This document shows positions 1 to 11,801 of a DNA stretch of 64,000 nt, piece after piece. The notes beneath the pieces were generated by a model that had not been told where the DNA came from, ran no database searches, and saw only the letters and a list, made by a program, of their open reading frames with translations. Each line of letters begins with the position of its first letter. The stretch's first letter is position 1. Source of the stretch: Chionis minor. Taxonomy: Eukaryota; Chordata; Aves; Charadriiformes; Chionididae. The stretch covers positions 186,001-250,000 of the forward strand of contig VZSF01006833.1 in NCBI GenBank assembly GCA_013398295.1, read 5' to 3'. The translations under genes were made by a program, and so were the position numbers.

Positions 1-1873
1 TTCAACACCACGGGGACCACCTTTAAGGAGAGAGACTTCCAATTCTTAGTCAAGCCACCACTTCTCAGCTGAGGTTGCCAATAAGAATGCTGTTGGACGA
101 TTTCATGCTCCTTTTCTGTTTCACTCACCCACATTAAGTAGCATCTAATACCACAAGTAATTTCAGGGAAAGCGATGGGCACAGTACACAGCAACACAGC
201 TTTCAGTGCAAAGGAGGAACAACTGGGAAACTTGAGGCTACAGTTTATTACGCTGATCCTTTTCCGTCAGGCAACAATCTGATATTTTCAATTTAAACTC
301 ACTAATTCAACCACTGAAGCTGCTACGTTTTTTCCTTACAAATCTCTAAACCTTTTTTATTCATCAAATCATTTTCCATGTCAATAGCCTCTTCTTACAA
401 CGCATCTCACAGTACTTGCAAACATTAATTTCATGACAATTTTGAGAGGCACAGCCCCCTTTTCTGTCAAATTTTAAAAACGAAAGAGCAGGTAATATAC
501 CTGAAGTCAGTCACTAAGCTGGCAGCAAAACGCCCAGGAGAAATCTCTTCTCCTCAAACTTTTGCTTCTTGACTCTGATCACTCTCAGGCTGAAGTCGCC
601 GCTAAAGTATTGCCAGGGGTAACCAGTCTACATTAAATAAGCAAACACAGGAATTTTACTCCTTTTATCCAGAGAGTTTTAAGACTTGCAAATCACTTCT
701 GAGGGGCAGCAAAATGCTACATTCTTCACTGAGGACTAAAACTATTTTTTGCAGTTACGATTCACCAAGGAAAAAGGATGCGTGTAAATGCTTAGCTGCC
801 ACAAAGATCTGTGCAGAAGTAAAAGGCTTTCATCCTTTCAAACCAGGGCAATTTGAAGAGATTACTTTAAGTAAAAAAACCACAGAAAATTGGCAGGCCC
901 CAAAAGATGGACAGACATCACACTCTCCTGGTATATTATATCTTGAGAAAATGCTCCATAAAACAATTAAGTTCTTTCTAGGTAAGCAGGATTTAGTTGG
1001 CTATAATTCAAGGCTCAATTATAATGTCTGTTATAATACAATTCTTATTAATGATAACTCTAATTGCAGTAGTGTTCAGTATCCTCTTCCAAACCCAGCT
1101 AGACAGCTTCCTGGAGACAAAGAATTTTGATTAAATTCCTTAGTTAGTTCAATTTTCCTCTCAGATACACATCCCCAGCTCCCACTGAAGTGGTACAGAT
1201 GTTTCTGAAAGCGGGGACCAGAGAAATAACATCCTCCTGTACTCACCTGGCACAAACTGCTTTTACACAAAGCTAACGTACATCCAGTCGTGCAGATACT
1301 GAGCCTCATAGACAAATATATGTCACTCTGCAAAGTTATTCTGAATTTACATTAGTATTTTGGGGAATATGTCAGTATAGACAAATCTCTGGCTATTACT
1401 ACCTACACTTAAGACTGAGTTGATTTTGATCCAAGAAAAATAGGCAGATCTGTTCTCTTTTTGGCAAGAATTATTTCAAGGGAATTGCATTATATTTGTA
1501 TTGCTTTAAATGGAAAATGCCTTTTCTAATCATGATAAATAAAGCATACTCCATAAAATTGCTGTTAATCTGCATCTATGCAGTATGCTTTTGTTATAAA
1601 AAAAGATTAAAAAAAAAGCTTTCAAGTTCACAGATACAACCATAACTCTCAACACTACACCACTGCCAAAGCTAAAGAAACAATATAAAGTAATTTTGGT
1701 AATATACAGGAAAAGAAGATGATACAAGTTTGTCCTCAGATTAATCACTTGTTCTGCTTTAAATAAAGGCCTGCTTCCTAAAACGGAATGAATTTGTACA
1801 GCTCAGCTGAAATAAACGGAGTAATATTCATTTATTTCAATAGGGAATTTCACTTCTCAGTATTGAAATACTG

Positions 1874-2180
1874 AAGTGGAGAAGGAGGTGCTGACCTCTT
1901 CTCCCTGGGATCCAGAGACAGGACATACGGGAATGGCTCAAAGCTGTGCCAGGGGAGGTTCAGACTGGACATTAGGAAGCATTTCTTTACCAAGAGGGTG
2001 GTCAAACACTGGAACAGGCTTCCTAGAGAGGAGGTCGATGCCCCAAGGCTGTCAGTGTTTAAGAGGCATTTGGGCAACACCCTTGACAACATGCTTTAAC
2101 TTTTGGTCAGCCCCAGAGCGGTCAGGCAGTTGAGCCAGATGATTGTTGTAGGTCCCTTCCAACTGAATTATTCTATTCTA
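1874..2180 (+). mobile_element. CR1 LINE 3' fragment, (ATTCT)n-tailed type
   Basis: The segment carries the decayed C-terminal end of CR1 ORF2 (SSPWDPETG, then a FTKRVVKHWNRL-like stretch) followed by the short 3' UTR with the GTAGGTCCCTTCCAACTG motif and an ATTCT-type tail near 2165-2180. It is 5' truncated, as is usual for CR1. It lies antisense to FKBP1B. Frameshifts and stops show it is old. Confidence 0.85.
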
Positions 2181-3133
2181 GTCAAAATGTATTTGGTGCA
2201 ATTTCGTGGCCATCGCCCTAGCCTAAGAAGTCTATAGAAAATCTTCTCTGATAGAAGTCCAATTTAATAAGTAATTAATGATTTAATGTTCCTTTATAGT
2301 CTCACTCAAATAAGTCTGTTCCAGCAAACTACAAATACCGAACATCATCAGTTCCTTGAAAAGGGTAATTGTATTAATATCACAGATTTACAGGATGAAG
2401 AGGTTGAGAATTCAGCTCTGCCACAAGCTACACGGGACAATATGTGAGAATGTCAGCCTCGAGTAACTTGGGGAAAAAAGCTGCCCTCTCACTATTAAGA
2501 GCAGATTTGGGACCAGCATACACAAAATTTGTTTGAGGTCACACCATCATCCAGCAGGAAGGCCAGGAACAGGATTTAGTTTCCCCAGAGTGCAGGTTTT
2601 ACCCCAGTCTCTAGACAGACCATTCACAACCCCAGCAAAGGTTTTGTTTAGGGGCATTTCTAATTGAAAGTCACATTTTATATCCCCTTCATAAACCCTT
2701 GAAAATTCTGCGCTGCTAATTCCCGTCGACAGAGTCAACAAATTGAAATCACAGCTGAAAACAAAGCTGCAGAAAATGCCTCAATTCTGTTGATACACTC
2801 CAAGACTAATGACACTGTAATTTGTTTACTTGTATTACTGTCAGTACTACAATGTAACCTGAAAACCCAATCAAGATTAGGACGCCATTACGTTACACTT
2901 GAAGGAGGAGGCAGTTCATATCCCAAATTGCTTGCAATCTATCTACATGAGGCAGACAAACTACAACTATCATTTTGCAGATGGAAAACAGAAGGAGTAA
3001 GCAGATTGCCAAAGGCTTTCAGAAGCTTGCTCAACGAAATCTCTGACAAAAACATGACATAAACCATTGCTGCTGGAAATACATTTCAGTACCAACGCGC
3101 TACCATATCTACTAATCCCATTACTTTAATATT

Positions 3134-3305
3134 ATAGAATCACAGAACATTAGGGGTTGGCAGGGACCTCTGGAGATCATCTGGTCCAACCCCCCTGCCA
3201 GAGCAGGGCCACCTACAGCAGGTTGCACAGGATGGCGTCCAGGTGGGTTTGGAATGTCTCCAGAGTTGGAGACTCCACCACCTCTCTGGGCAAATTGTGT
3301 CAGGT
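3134..3305 (-). mobile_element. CR1 LINE 3' fragment, (ATTCTGTG)-tailed type
   Basis: Read on the minus strand this ends with the CR1 3' hallmark: a GGTTGGACCAGATGATCTCC-like stretch, then a CCCTAATGTTCTGTGATTCT-like tail. On the plus strand it starts at TAGAATCACAGAACATTAG. Similarity fades near 3300, where GGGCAAATTGTGTCAGG replaces the usual GGGCAGCCTGTTCCAG. It is the same subtype as the fragment at 44355-44668. Confidence 0.85.
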
Positions 3306-6269
3306 AGCTTTTGAGACACAATGTAGACGCTGGATGAGAAGAAGAAATTATTATATTTGTTATATTTCTTTGCAAAGGTAAAACACACGGGAATCTGACC
3401 ACATTCTTACACTATACACTCAGACAGGGACTCAGTTCCATGTTCTGTCACAGTCCTCTTATCTAATCTTCTGCAATGATCTGGAGCATCTATTTGTGTG
3501 CTTAACTCAGACTGTGCAAAGCTGAAAAATTAGCAGGTGATTTACAGTACCAAAGTTAGGTACCAAGGCATCTTATGTAGTCAGAAAGGGCAGTTCGGTA
3601 CTTCTGAAGGGTAATCCAAAAATCCTTCGCTAATTGTAACGCAGCTAAGAACTACTTCTTAGGAAAAAAACCCTGCACCAAACCCAAAGGAAAATATTTG
3701 CTTAAACTAAGAGGCTCCTTCTAAACTGTTCCCTAGTGAGGCTGCACCTTAACTCCTGCTGCCACTGGAACTTAGGTCTGTCCATTAAGGCACCACAATG
3801 CATTTGGGGATGGATCAGACCGCAAAGTCTGCTCCTCAGATTATGCAGCTCGTCAAACAAGGAGAGAAAGAGGCAAAGCCGCCACATGTAACAGCCTAAT
3901 AGCCAGACTGCTGACAGCAAAAGTGTAAAACTCAATCACAGTTCTCCTTCATCTTGAGGAGATCCCAGTTCCCACTTCCCACTTCTCCAGAATGTATGGT
4001 CGTTAGACTAGAAACTCCCCTGCTGAATCCCTACTGTAGCGATGCATGAACCATAAGATTCTGCAGGATGAGCAGACAGGACTCTAAATTACTGCCAAAT
4101 ATCCAGGGTAGCAGCCTTTGGTCCTCTGTTCTGATAAGAGATGGAGTCATTTGACACAAAATAAACCCCCTTGCTTTCCAGCTGACCCTCAGTAATTAGG
4201 GAGCTCTTAACACAACATCCTCTCTGGACTTTTTCTGCATGGTCTGCCAGGACAACTCATGCAGCTTGCTCCTGAAATCCTTTTTCCCCAAAGACACTTC
4301 AGAAGCAAGCCACTGGTCTTTTACTTCTGTAGTGCCAGCAGTGCCCTCCTGTCCATGCTCTGCCATCACTCCCCGTCACACGGTAAATGCACATCTGTGA
4401 GACTCCTGGAGAGGGAAGGCAAGACGAGGAAGTAAGAAAATAGAGCTCACAGCTCACTCATTTGAATCTCCTTAATTCATAACTTGCTCCAGCAGAAGCA
4501 AGGCCCTTCTAGTCTCCTCCTCCACCTTGCTGAAAACTCTTGAGAAACAAATAATTAGCGGATAGGCAATGTTTTTTCTACACGAAAAAAATCTAGTCCT
4601 TCAGGGAATCATGAAACCAACCATGTTTGTACTAAGGAGCTCTATCGCACATAGTGTATGTGAATGGAAGGGCTGCTCCAAGAGGTTACGTGGCCTACCA
4701 AGCTGTCAAGACTAGGCACCATCACTGGAAAAAAATCACTGAATTAAGAAAAAAAAAAAGTACAGAATTAATCTCTGAAGACAGGGACTGGAACACAACT
4801 CCTTCAATACTCCTACATGAGCACCTGAACCAAGTACTCACCCTCTTGCCTGCCCCTTTTCTTGCCTAGGGCTCTTGCGCTCTTCACTGCTGAATGTCCC
4901 AAGCTAAACTGGAGAGTGCAGGAAATTCCAGCTTCCTCCTCCCCAAGAATGTAACGGTGGAGTTAAGGATGTGGCCAATAGAGCGATGACCTTCTGCTAG
5001 AAAAGGCAACTGAGCACAGGTTTGCCACGTCCAAAACAACTGTTCAGTTATTCTACATAAAATGGGCTCCCATGGACTGAAAGCGGCTGTCTCTGCTGGA
5101 TTCAGAGCTGTGCTCAAAGCACCCCAGTGAGGGCTCCTCTCGGGATCCAAACGATCTCCAGATCTTGGTGGAGTCCAGTCAGTGCATGTTCCCTCACTTC
5201 CCAGATTGCAAAGGCTCCCTACAGGGATCTGTCTAGCTCCAGAGTGACGCATAGGCTGAAGATGGAGACAACTTGTGAACTTTACATGATCCCAATATTA
5301 AGCGGCTCTGGAAAGAAGGACTTCTGGATCATTCCCTTGCACCTAGGTGTCTTAATTTTTCCTGACTCTCATTTTAGACAAGACAGATGTTCTTGATATC
5401 TCTGCAGACATCTCTGCAACTTCGCTACCCGCTTTCTGAAGCAAGACTCGCAGAAGCGTGGTGAGGATGAGCATTGAGTACAGTGAGGTCTAATGAGATC
5501 ATGTAAGTAAGAGAGAGACCATTTCAAAATGAATCCCAGGCATATCCAGAATTGCATGAGGATAAAAAGGAGTTGTATTGTATTCAGCTAAAACAGTTTT
5601 AAATTAAAATTTGACATTCACATCTCATCTTTCCCACATGCTTTACAGATCACTGGAAGAAAACACTATGCACTAACCGTGGGCTCCATTTAAAAATACA
5701 CCACCAAAGACTGCTTAGACATCGCAACAGCGCTGGAATGGAGACGATGAACTGCTTCCGGTACCTGTCCTAATGTGGCAGTTAGAGAGGTCGCATAGCA
5801 AGATATATGCAGGAAGCACAGTTTACGCTGGAGATAGATTTAATGAGTTTTCATAAAGTCTTTTATGTCAAAGCCAGCTTATGATAGCCTCATCTAAAAT
5901 GGTATCTAATATCAATAAGAGTACGCAGCATCTTGTTATCTTTCCACATTTACCATTCACACTCTCTCTGAAATTACCCAGCAAAATTGTGCTCTGTGGG
6001 AGCCACTGGCCTCAATTTTTTTTTTGCCTGTTTCAGTTTTGAAATTTAAATCTATCGCAAACTAACTGGGTGTAGGAGGTGATAATTTTATTTCATAAAA
6101 ACTTTTGAAGTTTGGACCGGAACAGAAACATATCTTTCAGCATCTTCACAAAAATAGTTTGAAAACATCTATTTTCAGATCTAAGTTACAGAGGAACGTC
6201 TGTAAGAGCTGAGACTGGCATGGGAGACCCGTGTGTTTAACTTCTTCTAATTCAAACTAGACGTCCTCA

Positions 6270-6375
6270 TCAAATCAAAATACTCTGAATATACAAACCT
6301 GCAGGAGCTTAAACCCAGACATCCTATACCCCAAGCCAGTGCACTAACTCCCATATAACCCTCTGAAGAGCGATA
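6270..6375 (-). repeat. Ancient tRNA-derived SINE remnant (MIR-like 5' part)
   Basis: Read on the minus strand, the segment has a pol III A-box-like stretch (TTAGTGCACTGGCTTGG), followed about 30 bases on by a B-box-like GGGTTTAAGCTCC. This spacing and order fit the tRNA head of an old SINE such as MIR. The match is degenerate and was made by eye only, so an unrelated resemblance is possible. Confidence 0.35.
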
Positions 6376-7292
6376 TTATTTGAACTGTATCAAAAAGCTT
6401 CTTGAAAACACAAATAGGTTTACTTCATTAGTTCTGTTCACTGGAAAATGTTCTCCACCTCACTCCAGCTCTAAGCTACAGAAGCAAGGACAAAACTGAA
6501 AGAAAACAGTTACCAGAACTTCCCCATAATGCTGAACACTAGCAGAAAACATGACCTTGCAGATCTAGGCCCAGATCAGCAGCTGTCAATCCCCACATCA
6601 CCTGTTTTTTGCCTTTTTAAGGAAAAGACCACATAAAATGGCAGCTCTTGATGTGAACTTCCCAGCTGGGGACTCAGACTGCAAAGGTCTTTGCATTCTT
6701 TTGACAATTTACGTAACTGTACACAAAACATCACATTACAAACTGATTTAAAGGACACTTTCCCACTGCATGAAGGTGCAGCACAAACAGCTCCATTAAC
6801 TAACTCGCCACTTAAGACTCACACAAGACCATAAAGCAGGTGTAAAATAGACCTCGTATTGATCTCCTCAATCCAGAATGAATTTTACTGCCAATACACA
6901 GACACATGCTTTTAAGATGTATACGCTCATTAATTATCTGTATCAAGATCAGAGGCTGGAAAAATACGAACCCAGCATTTTCACTGTTTCATGCTTGATT
7001 TCATTAGCTAGTATAATGGCTTAAAGAATCAGGTCCGCAGCTTCATCTGTTAACCTCTCACTACTGAATGCTACACTTGGCAAATCTGCTGGCACGCACA
7101 TCTAGATACTGCATCTAGAACTGCTGGAACTGCTAGCTAGAAGTGAAATACACAGGAAATCCATTAAAATACAGTCAAATGGATTATGAGTGACAGGACA
7201 AAGCAAGAAATACAACAAACACATTTGAAATGGCAAATCACTCTTGAACACGAGGCAGTTGGTATCAAAAGAATATTCAGAACATGCCTTAC

Positions 7293-7340
7293 CTGTGTAG
7301 TGCACCACACATGTCTGACCCTTCTTTGGAAATGTCCGTC
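7293..7340 (-). CDS. FKBP1B: FKBP1B (FKBP12.6) exon 2, peptidyl-prolyl isomerase
   Basis: The protein is a small cytosolic FK506/rapamycin-binding cis-trans prolyl isomerase (about 108 residues) that binds and stabilises ryanodine-receptor Ca2+ release channels. On the minus strand a 48-bp exon reads (G)[16 protein letters not shown], residues about 13-29 including the ligand-pocket tyrosine of HYTG. It is bounded by an acceptor ending TTTTAACAG and a donor GTAAGG. The length and phase (exon 1 ends in the first base of a Gly codon) match FKBP1A/FKBP1B exon 2 as I know it. The PKKGQ spelling favours FKBP1B over FKBP1A (PKRGQ), and the neighbouring WDCP gene agrees with human synteny. Exon 1 is not visible and probably lies in the gap at 9633-10154. 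Exons 3 and 4 are outside the window. Confidence 0.9.
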
Positions 7341-9400
7341 CTGTTAAAATTATAAAAGGTTATTCTTTTTATTTTCTCTGATTAATCTGTGTAGCTAGGC
7401 AGATTTATCTTTTAAGAGGAAAATGCCAGAGATTTGTACTGACTATGCTTTATCAAATCACTAATATGCACGACAATGGGTATGGCTTACAATAGAAGGT
7501 CCCAGCTTGGCTCCTATTTAGTTGTTAGGCCAAATATTTCCTTTATCTAATTTTCCCTATATACATGGGCATTATATATATATATTTACATTCTGTAAGT
7601 GCAAAAGGATTGTCAAAATGTCATGGATTGTAACCTTAAAATTCCCAGCACGTCTTTTGTTATAATTTTTCAAATAAAGTCTTCACTTGACATTGTGAAA
7701 AAATTTCATTTGTATTCACATTTCTAATGCCTTTCACTCAAGACAGCTCTAATTTGCTGGAAAGGATTTTAAAATATTTTTTATATACAAAGACAGTTTA
7801 ATTTTGTAGCATTGGGCAACCGTAAAGCAATGATACACTAAGTTCTACTAAGAGCCTCCTAAAATTTTAGTTCTGAAAGGAAAGCTTAAATTATTTTCTT
7901 GCCACTGGAAAACGAAATTACCATTTCCATTCTACCTGTTCTGGGTACTGCCAAAGGCACTAAAAGCTAGGGGAAGATTTTCCAGGCTCAATTAGGTGTT
8001 AACAGCATATTGAAACAGCTGACCTTGATTTCTCAAGTAATGTTGGCCAGCGGAGGGTCCAGCCTCAGAAGAACTTAAAAGTATGAATGAAACCAATTAT
8101 TAAGCAACATCCTTACCAGAAAGCTAGAAACTGGGGATTCAGATAGAAACTGAGGCTCACATCTTAGTTGGCTTTCTGGCTTCTTTCGTCTGAATTAGCA
8201 TGATAATTTATGCATTACAGGGTGCACCACAGGGTATAAGACACCAAGTAACACGTAAGCGATGTACTTAGGGCTGGCACGCCAAAACCACCACGAACAG
8301 TAAATGCCAGGAGGGCAGATTAATGTGATGAACCAAGATTTATAACATGAGATTAAGATGGTGCTTCCAAGCATTATCTGAACAGCCTTGTGCATCAGCT
8401 TGTATTTGGCTGCGCTGTCTCTAGCTGCAGTTTGCACAAAGCGCAGTACAAGAGGTCACTGCTGCTACCCTGAAGTGGGTTTCAGCTGATTTAACTTTAG
8501 CCATCTAAAACACCAGCAATGATCCTACGTCAGTCTCCTGGGCTTCCCCTACTGACAGTGGAGAATCAGCAGTGCTTTGAGAGAAACGCAGCCTATCCAG
8601 CGGGAGGCAAGATGGATTATCCTCTGGAGATGACTACAAAAAAACCCAACCTAGAAGATTGTTTTAGACTAGCCAGCTAAACTGAGAAAAGTTAAGAGAC
8701 ATGAATCCTACCCTTGGCAAAACAGGTATTATTCAGATGATGCACTATTGTACAAAGATCCGAGAAAAGGAGTATCAGACCCTACTGACACATAGTCGGC
8801 TGTGCGAGTACGACACCAGCAGAGTCAATGAAGCTACATATATCCACATCAAAGCTGAATTAAAAGCAGAGATTCTCAAGACCACTGACTAGCTGTGGTT
8901 TTAAGACAGTGTTTAAAGTCAGCTGATTTTGATTAAGACATGCAACCAAGAGAACTAATCCATATAACCTTATTTGGAATAGCCTATTGCTTACAAAGAC
9001 AGCCTTGATGTATTTAATAGCTAGGAAGTACTATTACAAGGTTAAGTTCCACCCTTCTTTCTACTCTCAACCCAGCGACGTTACTTACGCTTACATAAGT
9101 ATTCTGCTTTTACATCTGTGCAACCAAGAGAAGAATTTGATCCCCAGAGCTGAACAGCACAGAGCGAGAAGCCAATTTAAAAGTACACGCAAAGAAAAGA
9201 TACCGGGCCAGGAAAGTTCAGCTGAGATGGACTTGAACAACTGATGTACGGTTGCGTATCAGCCAAGGATGAATCTGGCCTGTTCTATAGATGCATACGG
9301 CTCTATGCTAGAAACGACATCCTCTTATAAATAAAAAAAACCATCCAAACCCCCAGAACCTTAGGAAACGATACTGTAACGCCAGGGAAGAGCGTAACAA
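7341..9400 (-). other. FKBP1B: Probable FKBP1B intron 1
   Basis: This AT-rich stretch lies between the FKBP1B exon and the CpG island and should be intron 1. I see no further exon, no clear interspersed repeat, and only a short TA microsatellite near 7574-7586. The short open frames in it have no recognisable content. Confidence 0.55.
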
Positions 9401-10490
9401 CGGGAATTGGCTCTGGAAAGGAGAGCCCACGCCAAGCAGAGGTTGCTGCCAGCCGGGCTGCACCTCAGCCCCTCGCCAGCATCCCGGGTTTCCCCGGGAG
9501 GAGGCAGGCGCGCCGCCGCGCCGCCAGGGATGCTGCCACAAACCCTGCCCGGTGGCCCCCGGCCAGACCGGGCCAGGGACCGGGCAAAGTTTTGGGCCGG
9601 GCGCGCTCCCGCCCGGCCGAACGCCCGGCCCCNNNNNNNNNNNNNNNNNNNNNNNNNNNNNNNNNNNNNNNNNNNNNNNNNNNNNNNNNNNNNNNNNNNN
9701 NNNNNNNNNNNNNNNNNNNNNNNNNNNNNNNNNNNNNNNNNNNNNNNNNNNNNNNNNNNNNNNNNNNNNNNNNNNNNNNNNNNNNNNNNNNNNNNNNNNN
9801 NNNNNNNNNNNNNNNNNNNNNNNNNNNNNNNNNNNNNNNNNNNNNNNNNNNNNNNNNNNNNNNNNNNNNNNNNNNNNNNNNNNNNNNNNNNNNNNNNNNN
9901 NNNNNNNNNNNNNNNNNNNNNNNNNNNNNNNNNNNNNNNNNNNNNNNNNNNNNNNNNNNNNNNNNNNNNNNNNNNNNNNNNNNNNNNNNNNNNNNNNNNN
10001 NNNNNNNNNNNNNNNNNNNNNNNNNNNNNNNNNNNNNNNNNNNNNNNNNNNNNNNNNNNNNNNNNNNNNNNNNNNNNNNNNNNNNNNNNNNNNNNNNNNN
10101 NNNNNNNNNNNNNNNNNNNNNNNNNNNNNNNNNNNNNNNNNNNNNNNNNNNNNNCCCCCCGCGCCGGCCGCCGCGGTGGAGCCCCGCAGAGCGGCAGGGC
10201 CGGTGTCCCGCCGGCCGCCGCGAAGGTACCTGGGGTGTCACCCACGCCACGCAGTGGGTGACGCCGTGCCCGGATCCGCGTTTTCCGTAGGGAACAGCCG
10301 GTGCGCATCGCCCGGGTGCGCCCGCGGTGCAGGGCCACCGATGGAGGAGCCCGTGCGAGAGCTACGGCCGTGGCTGACCCGCGCGCCCCAACGCGACCAA
10401 AAAGCCCGTTTCCTCCAAGTGTTGGGCACCCCGACCTCTCGGTGGCCACCGACCCCAAAGTTCTGTGTGTTCTGGGTTAAAAAATGAAAA
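9400..10490. promoter_or_regulatory. CpG island, probable bidirectional FKBP1B/WDCP promoter
   Basis: GC content and CpG density rise sharply near 9400 and fall near 10490, against AT-rich flanks. The island holds an assembly gap, common in GC-rich avian promoters. FKBP1B runs left on the minus strand from here and WDCP copy A runs right on the plus strand. In human the two genes are head to head at 2p23.3, so a shared two-way promoter is the natural reading. Possible plus-strand splice donors for the untranslated first exon of WDCP are GAAG/GTACC at 10226 and TTTT/GTAAGTG at 10683. The transcription starts cannot be placed from sequence alone. Confidence 0.75.
9633..10154. other. Assembly gap (522 N)
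   Basis: A run of 522 undetermined bases lies inside the CpG island. Open frames that appear to cross it are meaningless. The missing sequence probably includes FKBP1B exon 1 (encoding the first 12 or so residues) and perhaps the first exon of WDCP copy A. Confidence 0.99.
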
Positions 10491-11472
10491 TAGAACGTCA
10501 ACATCATCCGTTTTCCAACTGAAAAGAGCCGTCTGTATCCGCCTAATTCCAACCCGTGCTTCTCTGATGTTGCTTTACAGGGTTTTTATCTGTTTCAAAC
10601 GATTCCATTCAGGAAAAAAAGATCCTCATCTGCACGGGGCAGTTGTCAGGGTGACTGAACCCGGGAATCACCGTGGTGTTTTGTAAGTGATAACGTGACC
10701 CTGGCATCTACGCTCTGAACTATACCGGCCGTCTCCGTGCTGCTTTTCACGCTCTTCCCATCAGACTGTCCCTTCAGCCGCCTGCTTTATGGTATCTGTG
10801 TTTTACTGTGAGTCAGACACTCCGAAATTACTGGGGCTGGCTGGATGAAGCTCCCCAAAAAGCAGGCGAGTGAGGAAAAAGCATGAGTTCACGCGAGATC
10901 CGAAGCGGTAATGAGGACTGGCGAGGGATTCCTGTAGCCTGCCTCCCGTCCCAGTTAATTCTGCATCCGTATGTCGCATCTATAGAATAAGCAGGCATTT
11001 AACTGCAGTTCACCAGAGCAGGTCTCTACCAGCGCAAATTCTGAGGGAGTTTCTTCAGTGCAAATCTCAGAATGTCGTTTGATTTCTGATCAGTAGAAAG
11101 ATATTAAAAATGCATTTGAGCAACAGGAAAATGCCAAGCAGGACGTTAAGTGACACAGAAGCATTAAGAAGACATGAACATCGCTAATTCCAGTTGTGCC
11201 TCGGAGTCATTATGGAGCAAGAAGGACAGCCCAGCAAATGCTGAGCGTATAAGCAGAGTTACAAAGTGAAAATCCAGGTACATGGTGTCCAAGTAGGGCC
11301 CTTGACTTTACAAGAAAGGGCTGCTTTTATCTAGGCTCCAGGTCTACGTCCTCTTAGACAATCAGAGCATCAGAAGGCATAATTGATGAATAAAAGCAAT
11401 TTATACTTTGCTGCGTTCCCTTTAGCCTTTATAAGTACATGCTTCCTTTGGTCAGGGCCACACATCCCTCCG

Positions 11473-11801
11473 TTTACAACTACCTGAAAGGAGGTTGTAG
11501 CGAGGTGGGGGTCGGTCTCTTCTCCCAAGTAACAAGCGACAGGACAAGAGGAAATGGCCTCAAGTTGTGCCAAGGGAGGTTTAGGTTGGATATTAGGAAA
11601 AACTTCTTTGCCAAAAGGGTTGTCAATCATTGGAACAGGCTGCCCAGGGAGGTGGTGCAATCACTATCCCTGGAGGTATTTAAAAGACAGGTAGACGTGG
11701 TGCTGAGGGACATGGTTTAGGGGTGGTTTTGGCATAGGTTTATGGTTGGACTCGATGATCTTGAAGATCTCTTCCAACCCAAGTGATTCTATGATTCTAT
11801 G
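11473..11801 (+). mobile_element. CR1 LINE 3' fragment, (ATTCTATG)-tailed type
   Basis: The fragment encodes the end of CR1 ORF2 ([10 protein letters not shown], then [18 protein letters not shown]) and the 3' UTR with GGTTGGACTCGATGATCTTG and CTTCCAACCCAAGTGATTCT, ending in a repeat of the GATTCTATG unit. It is 5' truncated. Its tail type is the same as those at 18339 and 61838. Confidence 0.92.

Larger units (their letters stand above)
1..7292 (-). other. FKBP1B: Intron of FKBP1B following exon 2 (no further exons seen)
   Basis: This stretch lies downstream, in minus-strand sense, of the FKBP1B exon at 7293-7340 and should be its next intron. I looked on the minus strand for the next FKBP1B coding pieces (the segment after HYTG, and the C-terminal YGATGHPG-type segment) and did not find them, so the later exons are probably left of the window. 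The sequence is AT-rich and holds two CR1 fragments (about 1874-2180 and 3134-3305) and a tRNA-SINE-like remnant (about 6270-6375). Open frames here, such as 714-1130, resemble no family I know and look like chance. Intron status is inferred from the single exon. Confidence 0.6.

Noticed and set aside
714..1130. 138-codon open frame
   Set aside because: No recognisable domain; it lies in the FKBP1B intron on the opposite strand and looks like chance.
1..7292. Remaining FKBP1B exons
   Set aside because: I scanned the minus strand for the FDSSRDRNKP and YGATGHPG segments and saw no match; they are likely outside the window.
9361..10490. Long open frames on both strands across the CpG island
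   Set aside because: They cross 522 undetermined bases that cannot contain stops; the visible parts are GC-rich chance frames with no known protein content.
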